Source of the DNA: Phoronis australis
Lineage: Eukaryota; Phoronida; Phoronidae
Direction of reading: 5' to 3'
Length of the DNA: 55,510 bases
Assembly: GCA_002633005.1 (NCBI GenBank)
Contig: NMRA01000626.1
Location: 12,308-67,817, forward strand
The notes below the pieces were generated by a model, which made no database searches, had not been told where the DNA came from, and worked only from the letters and a program-made list of their open reading frames with translations. Shown one piece after another: positions 10,954-20,448 of this stretch; position 1 is the first letter of the stretch, and each line of letters starts with the position of its first letter. Position numbers and translations under genes: made by a program.

Positions 10954-12658
10954 ACAACATAACGAATTAAATTTTGAAAATCATCGCCTTTGTACGATTG
11001 CTAGTTGTTGTCGCGAGACTGATGTTCCTCCCCAACAACCATTTTCATAATAGACGTTGCAAGTGATGGAAACTTGTGTTCTAAACTTTACTCTTAAGAT
11101 TAGCATGGTCACACCAAGTATTGAAGGCATATTAAAATTATTTTTCTACGATTTAGTGGTGTGCCCGTGAACGCAGTCTCGGGGGTCAGGCACCATATCA
11201 CAGGCACACAACTAACATTTTGAGGGAGAGTTCGAATTGCACATTTTCTCTGAGGAGAGTTCGATTTTCAAACGTTTGGACCTTAATTGCTAGCGGCGGC
11301 GTTCTTCCCTTGTTAGCCGGTTAGCCACGTCAGCCATTACGCCAGTCAGCATTTTTTGAGTCCCACTTGCTTGATTCCTGGTCAACCCTTTTAGGCCTAA
11401 GTGCTCTTTCGCTTGCTAATTAGCTTTCATATAGAACCCACTGCCGTGTAGGCTTAAGCTGATGTCAAAACTTTGAAATTGTATCTTTGTGTGTTGTGTA
11501 CAAAGTTAATTGGCACTTGGTGCGTGAGTTAAAAAACCCTAGATGTACAGGCATTCAGAGTTCATCAGTGAACGGGACGAGACGTCTATTTCGAAATCGG
11601 CAAAAATATTCTACATGTAGAATACCATTCAGGTATTTAGGATATATCGATGACTAAACAATGAAGTGAAGTGTACCTGACTGGGAAGCAAACTGTTTTT
11701 TAACTTTCTTCCGAGCCTCGTCTTTGGGAAACCCTACAAACCGTTGGCACACCCTTTTCAATGGGGGCCGCACAAACCTGCCACACGGCTTTCCCCACAG
11801 CACCTTTTTACACTTGTAATGACTCGCTCGAACTAGGGATTACAGTGTGCCTATTGCCAGGAATCGTAGAGTAAGAAGGAATTTATAAATTGACAGGCAA
11901 TGGAATGCAGTGTTACGGCAGATTAATAAGACGAACTAGGAAGACTTAAAATCATTTATGATAATTGTTGTCTCTGAACTGATTTGCAGTGTATCTCAGT
12001 GATCTTTTGATGTTTTCATCTCTCGCTCGTATTTATTTTGGAGTACGATTTAAAGCACACTGCCAAACTAAGTTGAAATTTGGAGCATATACTCGGAATT
12101 TTTACTAAGAAGCGTACTCCAAATATAGATGAGATACACTTCACTTTAAGTATACTTGGACAGTGAGTATACTTGCTCGAAATTTCGAGTAAAGATTGTT
12201 GGAGTATGACATTGAATACACCAAAGCTGAGTCTGTACTTGAGTGTGAGTTTGAGAGCGAGTGGAGTCTGAGTATAGAGATTGGAGACCGGGCCCCGGTT
12301 TCGACATGGGATTTCTTTAGAGTCAAAACTGCCTATCCAGTAATGTTCTGTGAGTCAAAGGGTGCAAATTATGGCGTTACATAGAGTGAAGAACTTTTAC
12401 CTCAAATAGAAAGGAAAATAAAGCAAAAACCCCAGGAATGTACTTATACAACACGATGAAAATATGCTGTGAACGAAAACGCAAAACCTTGCACTGCAAA
12501 GGGTGCATCTTAGAGATTACAATACAATCATTTCTTTAACACGACCAGACTTGAATTCCATCTCCTGTCAGTATCGTCTTGTTACTGACTTCCTACTTTG
12601 GCTAAATGCATATTGTCACCTAAAACTTAGGTGAATCGCTTAATACGTAGTAACTTAC
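10954..12658. other. No gene seen; putative intron
   Basis: No recognisable domain. Around 12060-12260 the words GAGTA, ACTC and TACTTG recur without a clear period. If the Ig exon belongs to a gene continuing leftwards, this is intronic. Confidence 0.4.
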
Positions 12659-12970
12659 CGGTTACTTCAATGGCCCCGGTTTCAGCTGACCTAGTAGCCT
12701 GCCTATTGGACACTTGACATCTGAACTGTACATTATTATCAGCTGTATGCAAGTTGACCGTCAGTGTGCTGGTGCCATCAGTGTTGTTGGTGATAGTCGT
12801 GTTAACATTCTCAGTTATGTTTGTGTATGCAGCGTTTCCAATCCGACGTGACCACACCATAGATGCCTGTGGCTTACCTAAGTTTGCTTTACATTGTAGA
12901 ACAGTTGGTCCTGCTCCACCAGACACAGGCTGCGTCGGGGCACCGGATACAGATGGTGTGCCTGGGAGGA
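12659..12970 (-). CDS. Ig-superfamily exon, C2-type domain
   Basis: A single 312-bp exon on the minus strand encodes a full Ig-like domain. It starts after the acceptor CCCTAG (12971-12976) and ends at the donor G|GTAAGT (12658 downward). Both junctions are phase 1, the classic symmetrical arrangement of shuffled Ig exons. The reading holds the B-strand Cys (VLQCKA), the C-strand Trp (MVWSRR) and the F-strand Cys (FRCQV), plus several N-x-T/S sites, which suggests an extracellular adhesion or receptor protein (CD80/nephrin-like C2 set). There is no stop or frameshift. The V-like exon at 20083-20448 has the same strand and phase and could be an upstream exon of the same gene, but 7 kb of transposon debris lies between them. 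Confidence 0.75.
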
Positions 12971-15159
12971 CTAGGGAAAAAGAACAAACCCGTTACATCA
13001 AGTTACCAATCTAGTTACAACTGATCATGGAAATACCTGAACCCTGGCATTTGCACCATGTTTTACCAAGCACAGAAGTGCAATTTAATGTCACGGTAAA
13101 ACCTGCCATTGATGTATATTCCTGATGGTGGTGCATTCAGTGTGCACTTTTTACACACAATTCACAGCAACAGTAGGGACGCTGGGGCGTTGACATGCGC
13201 CCATAGTGCTTTGCACACGATTTGTTTAAGAGGGCCACCAGGAGATGTCGCAGTAGTCAAATTAACGCTGATTCATGATTCCTTGAAATTTATCCAACAG
13301 TTTTTTTAAATATAGTCCAAAACACTTGCTTGAAAAGCCACGTGTAGAGACCAAATTGGTGCTGAAACACAGTCATCACATACGATGCAAAACAATTTCA
13401 TTGAAATCCGTCAATTGGTTCTCGAGCTACAATCCAAAACAATCTTACCACAAACGAAACTTGAAAAGCTACAGTGAACAAATCCACCCCCAAAACCAAC
13501 GGACTTGCACATCGATATCAAACGTCTGTCAAGTTTCATTAACATGAAGCAATTGATTTTTAGACATAATCCAAAATTTCTAATTCCCCAAACACAAAAA
13601 CATTTGCGAAAAAATGGTCAAAAGGACGTGCTGTACTTCAACGAATACTATTACCGTGTATCAAGCAATCTTGCCCAAAGTTACCGCCTAACCTTACGGA
13701 AAACCGCCACTATGCAAAAATTGCTGATAAAAATTAAAGCACAATACACAACTTACATGGCAATTGTCGATATTTAGAGTAACTTATAGTCGGATTTTGA
13801 ACTTTACCCTGCTTAAATAAAACCATTTTATCCCTTTTCTTACTGGCGTTCACTTAGTAATCTGACTGACAATCGGTACTAGATGTATTTGGTTATCCGA
13901 CACTGCGCAGCAATTGAATACATTCAGGTAGGCTATCAGGCAATGACCTTGGCATTAGTTTTCAGATGAAATGCTTGGAGAAACAGTTAATTTCATTCAT
14001 TTTTTATGTTCATGTTTACAAAGGAGATCGTACCAAACTGTGAATAACACTGCATGCACGGAATAAATCATTTGTTATTCCGGCTACTCCGAAGCGTGTC
14101 ATTTACGTTGAGCAAGAATAAAATTAATTAGAAATATTAGCTAAAGTTTTGTTATACAAGTTAGGGTATTAGGGGTTACCAAGATTAAACATGTTTCGCT
14201 TTGTGCCTAGAGCCGAATCATTAGCGATAAGTTCAGCATGGCAAATTTGCGATCCAAAAACAACATGTTCCCCCCATATCTTGGTTAGCCCTGATTAACC
14301 ATGTTGCGATGTTGAAGTTTTGGGGGCCTATACCTCCAATCAATGTTAATAGTGGTCACGTATACATAACTTGATCTCCAGCAGCCAGTGACTCACAATA
14401 ACTTGGCTTGCTATCTCTGACCACCGCTATTACTTATTCTGCAACATGGCACAGTTCCGTGAACTGATCATGACGCAACTTCATAAACGCTATACGGGAC
14501 GTTTTGAGTGCTGAGGGAGCAAACACGAATCATTTGACAACAGAAACCTGCACTAAAACGAAATTGTTTTGAGGCTTTTCACTCTAATTACTGAATACAC
14601 AAACCGCATAAACACACAGATTTATTGCTGTGAAATTTGCACAGAATTGTTCTTCCGCAACAAAGCACCATTCGCTTGGGGCAACTTTTCGCACTCTATT
14701 TCGACAGGAAGTATTGGAATCGTTTGTATTGTAAAACTTGGAATTTGAGCACATGGATGGAGTTTGCACTGGCAGTTATCTGACTTTGAATCCTTAACGA
14801 CAATAATGGCAATTATATTGCAGGTCAGATTTACAGTAGAAAAGTCGGGCGTATTTTTTCACCGAATGTTTTGTCCCATTTCACGCATACTTAGCTTTTT
14901 GAAAGCACATCTTGATTAATCAGAGCGCTGATTCAACTTTCACGATGGCAACCCTTGCGACAAATTCTTTAAACTCCAAACTGCGAAAGGTTGTACCTAC
15001 AAAACCCTTGTGTGAATGTCTGGTAGCACAGCTTGAACAAACTTTGCTTAGTGTTCACATCTGCTCCCCAGGTCCAAGATATCACCAGTTATGTTGCAAT
15101 TGATTATAGAGTATGTGCCTTCGTTCCCTCTCCTAACGTCGCTTTGGGTGGCCCTGACA
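12971..15159. other. No gene seen; possible intron
   Basis: No recognisable coding. Around 13280-13480 a 'CCAAAACA...CTTGAAAAGC.AC' block appears twice, about 130 bases apart. Otherwise AT-rich and unremarkable. Confidence 0.45.
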
Positions 15160-15640
15160 TATCAAAGTTAATGGCTTCGAGCGAGAAATCTTAAAACACT
15201 GCAGCACCGTCATGTTTATAGACAGAGGTCGTGTAACTCCGGAATTAAGTTTTCAAAACAGCCACAGGCTTCACATACCGGTAGTCAACCATTACTATAA
15301 TGTCAGAAACGAAAACAGAACAAGCGTTCACCATGTTAGTGAGCTATTCCTGGATTACATAAGGTCTGTGTTTTATTAAAAATGTAATGTGACATGAATT
15401 TGGTGTTTGTTATTATTCTAACTGAGGTTTTAATTATTTCAAATGGGTCTTCGCCAGTGTTGCATGTAGTTGTACTGATTTGTTTACTTTCTGTAGAGGC
15501 TTAAGCCTTAGAGCACAATGACTAATAACTGTGTCCCCTGGAATCTATCCACACATGTTATAAACAGGATGCTACAGTGTTCACATAAACATCCCAGAGC
15601 CAAATAACCATTCCTTAATATGGCAACACTGTGACGAATT
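15160..15640. repeat. Long direct repeat, left copy (with 18170-18640)
   Basis: This segment matches about 18170-18640 in the same orientation, with long shared blocks such as 'TATAGACAGAG.TCGTGTAAC', 'AAGGTCTGTGTTTTATTAAA' and 'CATCCCAGAGCCAAATAACC'. The two copies flank the YqaJ and THAP pseudogenes. The right copy runs on to an AGGCGAAG-type terminus followed by TTAA; the left copy loses similarity at about 15638, where it reads CCTTAATATGGCAACAC instead. Confidence 0.8.
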
Positions 15641-15754
15641 TCTTATGATTTCCCTCAGTTCTTAACATTGCTTTCGTGAGTCACTTATGTTCAGTTGCAC
15701 AACAACATAATTTCTGTCCTGGTGATACCTACATCAAGTAGTCTATTGAAAAAA

Positions 15755-16865
15755 ATGGCATCTACAACATTGGAATTTAAGGGCACTTCATCATGGAAAG
15801 ACGATATTCGTGAGTGGCCAAATGTTATGTATGGTGACATTTGGTAGAATCAAAAGCAGTTAATGGACAGTCAATGAAAAACTTTAAAAGCCTAGAATCA
15901 TTCAATTACTTCCAGAGTGGATGCGTTGATAAGGTTTTACACCATGATTTGGACAAGGAAACCGTGGTTATCAAGTCAAATGTCAGACCATCTCAGAACA
16001 TCAATAACGAGTGGAACTCAGTCTGCATAAAAGCATTGACTAGTGGTGAAATATTGTCTGGCACTTGCAAATGTATGGCCGGATTAGGAAAGACATGCAG
16101 TCACATTGGTGCTGACTTGTGGAAAACTGAACACTCTGTTAGAATGGGATGACGGACGCAAGCCGCACTGATATGTTTGCAAACTGGAATAAGGGAACAA
16201 AGCGGAATATAGAACATAAAGCTCTAAATAAAATAGCTTTCAAACCACCAAAGTTGCAGCATGATATTGTTGAAGACTGTGATAATGCCAGTGCTAGACG
16301 GGATGTGCCTATGTGTTCATCTCATCAGGCATTCCAGGAACATTGTAAGAAATCATGCTTGTCTTCCTTAATTCGGTTGAAAGGGACAGTGATGAACAAA
16401 GTGTTCAGTAGCATCCCATTATCCAAGACAATTACAGTAGAAACTCATACGTCTCACGATACATCACTGAAATGTGCAAAGTGCAAAGCATTTTATTGCA
16501 AATATGTCAACTTGCCACAACTATTCAGCAAAGTGATTCTGACTTGTGGACGGACTCCAGAAAAATCAGGATAACAGGAAGTGTTGCACATAAAGTTCCC
16601 GTGAAAGAAACCCCCGACGCCACAAACTTTTTACGTGAACGCTTCCATCCCAGTTTTACAGGCAACCATTTTACTAAGTACGGGAGTCTGAGCGAAGTGA
16701 AAGCCTTGGACTGCCTTAGCAAGTCATTCACTATTTCACACACTGGCCTCTCAGTTTCCCCTTCAGAAAACTGGTTAGCAGCAAGCCCTGATGGAATTAT
16801 AAATGGGGATACATTGTTGGAAATAAAATGCCCAGTTCCAACTTCTTGGTCTACCTTACATGAAC
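15755..16865 (+). pseudogene. SWIM finger + YqaJ-type exonuclease gene, frameshifted and 3'-truncated
   Basis: Relative of the lambda-exonuclease/YqaJ (PD-(D/E)XK) proteins that are common as transposon-linked genes in marine animals. ATG at 15755 opens a frame containing WPNVMYGDI, which hits TAG at 15845. The reading continues from 15841 in a second frame (FKSLESFNYFQSG), consistent with loss of a few bases. A SWIM zinc finger, CKCMAGLGKTCSH, lies at 16065-16104. Third and fourth frames follow at 16149 and 16472. The last carries the nuclease motifs in order: RKIRITGS, GSLSEVKAL (Glu), SPDG (Asp) and LEIKCP (Glu, Lys). The usual C-terminal part of the nuclease domain is missing; the sequence gives out near 16840-16880 where the convergent transposase gene begins. 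At least three frameshifts make it non-functional. It probably acted in end processing or recombination for its element (inference). Confidence 0.85.
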
Positions 16866-16884
16866 TCATATCATCATAAATGTG

Positions 16885-17808
16885 ACGTTGTTTTCTTGTG
16901 GAAGTCAACACACCAAGTCTTTCAATTTGTCTGCTTAAATACATGTAGGTAACCAAGAATTGAAAATTCTGCACGTCATAGTTTTCGAAATCCCAAATCT
17001 CCGGCAAAGTCCATCATATAATAAATTAAGTTTGAGTCGCACAAAAACTAAAAGAACCTGGTCTTCTATATCAAGTCTGAAACCAAAGTTGTTACTGTCG
17101 TATAAAGAGGCACAGAGACTAAAAGACGATTCCTTAGTGTTATGCCTGTATGTAACAAGGAGTTAGTGTCTGTGTGTATCATATATTTAGCACTAACAAC
17201 ACCATCATCCAAATTGTCGATGTCACACTGTGTTGCTAGTTCGCTGGTGCACAATATTGGTGTTTGAGCATATTTCTCTTGACACTGTGTCCATTCTTTG
17301 CTGTAACTGTGGTCCAAGCTTGAATCGGAACATTCTGAATCCATGGTTTCCGAATTGTCCGCAGTATCAGGCAGTGTCTCACTGGTCTCAGATGCAACAT
17401 GTTCGACTACGTGGGTGTTTTTAGATACGTGTGCATCATCATCTTCACCAGTAGTAGCTGATTTTGTGAGCTTCAAAACTTTCCTGCGACCAGGTTATAC
17501 CATTCTGGCATATACCATGTTTAGCTGAGGCACTGGATTTCTTTCTGTTGGCTCACCATCCACAAAATGAATGGAACAAACAGAGACATTTTTGGTAATC
17601 TGTCTCTGTTAATGGACTTTTGCCGCAGTAGCCTCAATTCACTGTTTTGTTTACCTGATGGCATTCTGTGTAACTTGTAAGGTTTTAAACATGGACAGTC
17701 TTTGTGCATTTGACCATGGTGTTCATCACAAATTTCTGTCTCCCAACGTTTCAATTTCACCCAGTTGTTGTGACAGCCTGTTACAGCACAGTTATTACCA
17801 CTGGGCAT
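16885..17808 (-). pseudogene. THAP + helix-turn-helix transposase (DDE_Tnp_4 type), truncated
   Basis: ATG at 17808 opens an N-terminal THAP domain: CAVTGCHNNWVKLKRW, then CPCLKPYKLHRMPS. After a +/-1 shift in an A-run near 17583 it reads CSIHFVDGEPTERNP, which completes the C-x2-H zinc ligand. An in-frame TAA follows near 17500. Then comes a Ser/Thr/Asp-rich linker (17066-17476). After a further shift it reads DQVLLVFVRLKLNLL and CRRFGISKTMTCRIF, the helix-turn-helix (HTH_Tnp_4) that precedes DDE_Tnp_4 catalytic domains. The catalytic domain itself is absent: the gene ends near 16885, abutting the truncated 3' end of the convergent YqaJ gene. This looks like an internal deletion of a two-gene transposon. 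The THAP/HTH/DDE_4 plus YqaJ pairing recalls the ISL2EU group (from memory). Confidence 0.82.
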
Positions 17809-18169
17809 TTAAAAAAATTTTTAGTGGAGGTGAAAGTTGAACAGCTCTATTTGTATACTTGTAAACACTCCAAACAAGAATTTCAAACCTCCTTGAAATA
17901 TGGTGTATTATCAGTTAGACGGTAATGTATTTATTTTTCTATATATAGTCCAATAATTTTAACTTTATTATTGACATTTATGTAATTGTATACATCTAGT
18001 AATTTACAAATATTTCTTCTGTTAAATGTATTGCATGAAAAAAATCAACACTTACCAGGAATATTAATGTTTTCAAATCTGCCGATCTGCTTCCAAATAA
18101 ACAACACAAGCAGACACAGCAGCTGGGATGGTTTGCTTTACAGACAGACTTTACTCACTCCAGTGTTTA

Positions 18170-18662
18170 TCTGACATGACATTAATGGCGTGACCTCAAT
18201 ATGGCGCTCCCCAGGCATTCGGCAATTTCCGTAATGGAATCTGTCTATAGACAGAGATCGTGTAACTATCGTACTATAGTTTACATAACAGCCACAGGCT
18301 TCGCATACCAAAGTCAGCCAATACACGAATGCTCAAAACAAAAACAGCACAGCGGTTCAGCATAGTAGTGAGCTATTCAAAGTCATATTCCTGGGTTGTA
18401 TAAGGTCTGTGTTTTATTAAATATGGGATCTCACATGAATTTTTTGTTTGTTTATTATTCTAACTTGGGTTTTAATTATTTCAAATGGATCTGCTCCAGT
18501 GTTGGTCATGTACACTAATGACTTGTTTACTTCTTGAGACTGAACTGTCCCCTTGAATCTGTCCACACACGTTCTTAACAGGATTACACAGTGTTCACAG
18601 AAACATCCCAGAGCCAAATAACCATTTGCTAAAAATGACATGAAGAAGGGTTGTCTTCGCCT
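18170..18662. mobile_element. Right copy of the long direct repeat, ending in an AGGCGAAG-type terminus and TTAA
   Basis: Matches 15160-15640 in the same orientation up to about 18630, then runs to a terminus at 18662 whose reverse complement starts AGGCGAAGACAACC and continues to CATGTCATTTT. TTAA follows at 18663-18666. Over 31 bases this terminus agrees with the TIR at 46926 at about 27 positions. It therefore marks the end of a TTAA element lying to the left, upstream of the minus-strand THAP gene. No matching opposite end was found to the left. Confidence 0.7.
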
Positions 18663-18669
18663 TTAAATT

Positions 18670-19450
18670 TACGTTTTTATGCGCCCACATATTTATATGT
18701 GGACGCATTATGCCATCATCTCTGTCCGTCCGTCCGTCCGTCCGTCCGTGCGGGCGGCGTCCGGCGTCCGCTGCTCTATCTCCAAAACCTTTTGACATAC
18801 GTTCATAAAATTTGGCACATATGTTCCATTCATGAATGGGACGGCATGTGCGAACTTTCGGACGGATCCGACTACCGGTGTGCCCCCTAGTGGCAATTTT
18901 AGTTTTTTACGCTTACCTTTGTATCTTCAAAAGTCCTGAACGGATTTTCATGAAATTTGGTATGTAGGCACCTAGTAGTGAGATGACGCTATCCTGCCGT
19001 TTTCGGATGGATTCGACATAGTTTGCGCCACCTAGTGGCCATTTTTACTGTTTTCGAGTCTGTTTTTGTGCTTCCACCCCTCTATCAACCAAACCGCTCA
19101 AAGGATGATTGTGAAAATTGGCATGTATGTGCTTACTATGTAGAGGACGGTTGACGATGATTTTCCGACGATTTCGACTACTGTGGCGNTCAGACGATTT
19201 GGACTACTGTGGCGCCTCCTAGTGGCAGTTTTGTTTTTTTTGCGCCCATGGCTGTATCTCCCAAACCGTTTGCAGGATCTTTACTAAATTTAGCAAGTGT
19301 ATTTTTGTGATGTTGACAACGGACGATGACGACTTTAGGATGATTCTGACTACCGGTATGCCTCTAGTGGCTATTTTAGTATTTGCCTCTAGTGGCAATT
19401 TTATTATTTTACATTGACCTCTGTATTTTCATAGGTCTTCAGGTGTATAC
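18670..19450 (+). repeat. Modular tandem repeat with CTAGTGGC core
   Basis: Begins with a small inverted repeat (GCGCCCACATAT...ATATGTGGACGC) and a (GTCC)n run at 18723-18748. Degenerate modules of about 120-160 bp follow. Each holds a 'CTGTATCTCCAAAACC' stretch, then 'TGAAATTTGGCA', then 'CGACTACCGGTGTG', then 'CCTAGTGGCAATTTTA'. Four to five modules are visible. The same family recurs inverted at 24700-25760 and in the same orientation at 27880-28860 and 41425-41816. One undetermined base lies at 19189. No coding is consistent across modules. Confidence 0.78.
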
Positions 19451-19917
19451 TTTGTGTTAGTTCGTGACTATGAAGGAAAAGTTTCAAGTAGAAATTTGCT
19501 TCTGGCATTCTAATGATGTGCTAATCTCGTATGTTGGTAAATTTGTTTTTAATTCTATGTTTCTGTGGTGCTTTAAGCAACTGGTGTATACATGTAGGAT
19601 GTGCTTGTATTATGAAGATTACTCACATTTTGCCCCTAGCCTATTGAGGAGACAATGACCATGCCTTTCCATTTAGCCTAGTACAACATACTACATGTAT
19701 ATGCCCTCTACTGACCACTTTATGGTACCAATAAACAACCCTAGAAGGATACCGTTCGCGGTGCAATTGCAGTGGGCGCATTTCAACGCTCTGCGTTGCT
19801 CTTGTTATATATGTTGGAAGGGCATGACTAAAACTCAAACAGAAACCAATCAAAGCTTATTGCTGCACAGCTTGGCCAACATCGACACCACTAATGCAAA
19901 GCCTTACATGTACTTAC
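19451..19917. other. No gene seen; putative intron
   Basis: Between the modular repeat and the decayed Ig exon copy. Open frames on both strands here lack domains. Confidence 0.4.
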
Positions 19918-20070
19918 CATCCAACACAAGAGGAGTAACAACAAGTGGCACAGCTACTTGTACGTTGTTAGTTAACCGTTTAGTTTACTCTCCCTCATTA
20001 ATTGCTGTAACTCCACGCAGAGTGATGGTGAAGTGAGTCCTGCCAAAATAGTAGTTAGAAGAACCACGGG
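19918..20070 (-). pseudogene. Partial duplicate of the V-like Ig exon, with a stop
   Basis: A copy of the last ~150 bases of the Ig exon at 20083-20448, including its GATG|GTAAGT donor. It lies immediately downstream on the minus strand. It retains RGSSNYYFG and FTITL, but the conserved GEY of the parent reads GE-stop (TAA), followed by a different sequence before LVLDG. There is no obvious 5' acceptor of its own. It is a local tandem duplication that has decayed, or a rarely spliced alternative 3' exon. Confidence 0.65.
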
Positions 20071-20082
20071 ACATTTACTTAC

Positions 20083-20448
20083 CATCTAACACAAGTTGAA
20101 CAACAACAGGTGGAACAGCTTCCTGGTTGTTTTTGGTCATCTTTACAGTGTACTCTCCCTCATCATCTGTTGTAACTTCACTTAGAGTGATGGTGAATTG
20201 AGTCTTGCCATGATAATAGTTAGTAGAACCCCGGGATTCATAGTCTGTTGAAAATGAGCCGTTTTGTAGCCCCTCCACTCGTCTGATGGCTGGTGCAGTA
20301 AACACAGCCTGTATACCCATGAGCAACTCAATACTGTTGAAGGAATCTCCATCACTCAGCGTGTAACTGATTTTAAATACAGCTGAACCTCCTTTGACAG
20401 CGATGATCTCTCTAGGAACATTCACATCAAGAGCTGCATCAACAACAC
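20083..20448 (-). CDS. Ig-superfamily exon, V-like domain without canonical cysteines
   Basis: A 366-bp phase 1-1 exon with acceptor TTATTGCAG and donor G|GTAAGT. It is open throughout and encodes a V-set-like fold: VPREIIAVKGGSAVFKIS at the A-B strands, FTITLSEVTTDDEGEYTV at the E-F strands, and QLVLD at the G strand. The D-x-G-x-Y motif before strand F is intact, but both disulfide cysteines are replaced (Lys/Ile in B, Val in F). The upstream in-frame extension (about 20450-20527) is hydrophobic, but it lies beyond the acceptor, so a signal peptide there is not secure. It is probably an extracellular domain of a cell-surface or secreted Ig protein, possibly in one gene with the C2 exon at 12659-12970. 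Confidence 0.7.

Noticed and set aside
16525-17007. 160-codon minus frame overlapping the YqaJ gene
   Set aside because: Most of it is antisense to the YqaJ motifs; the true minus coding (helix-turn-helix) here is in another frame.
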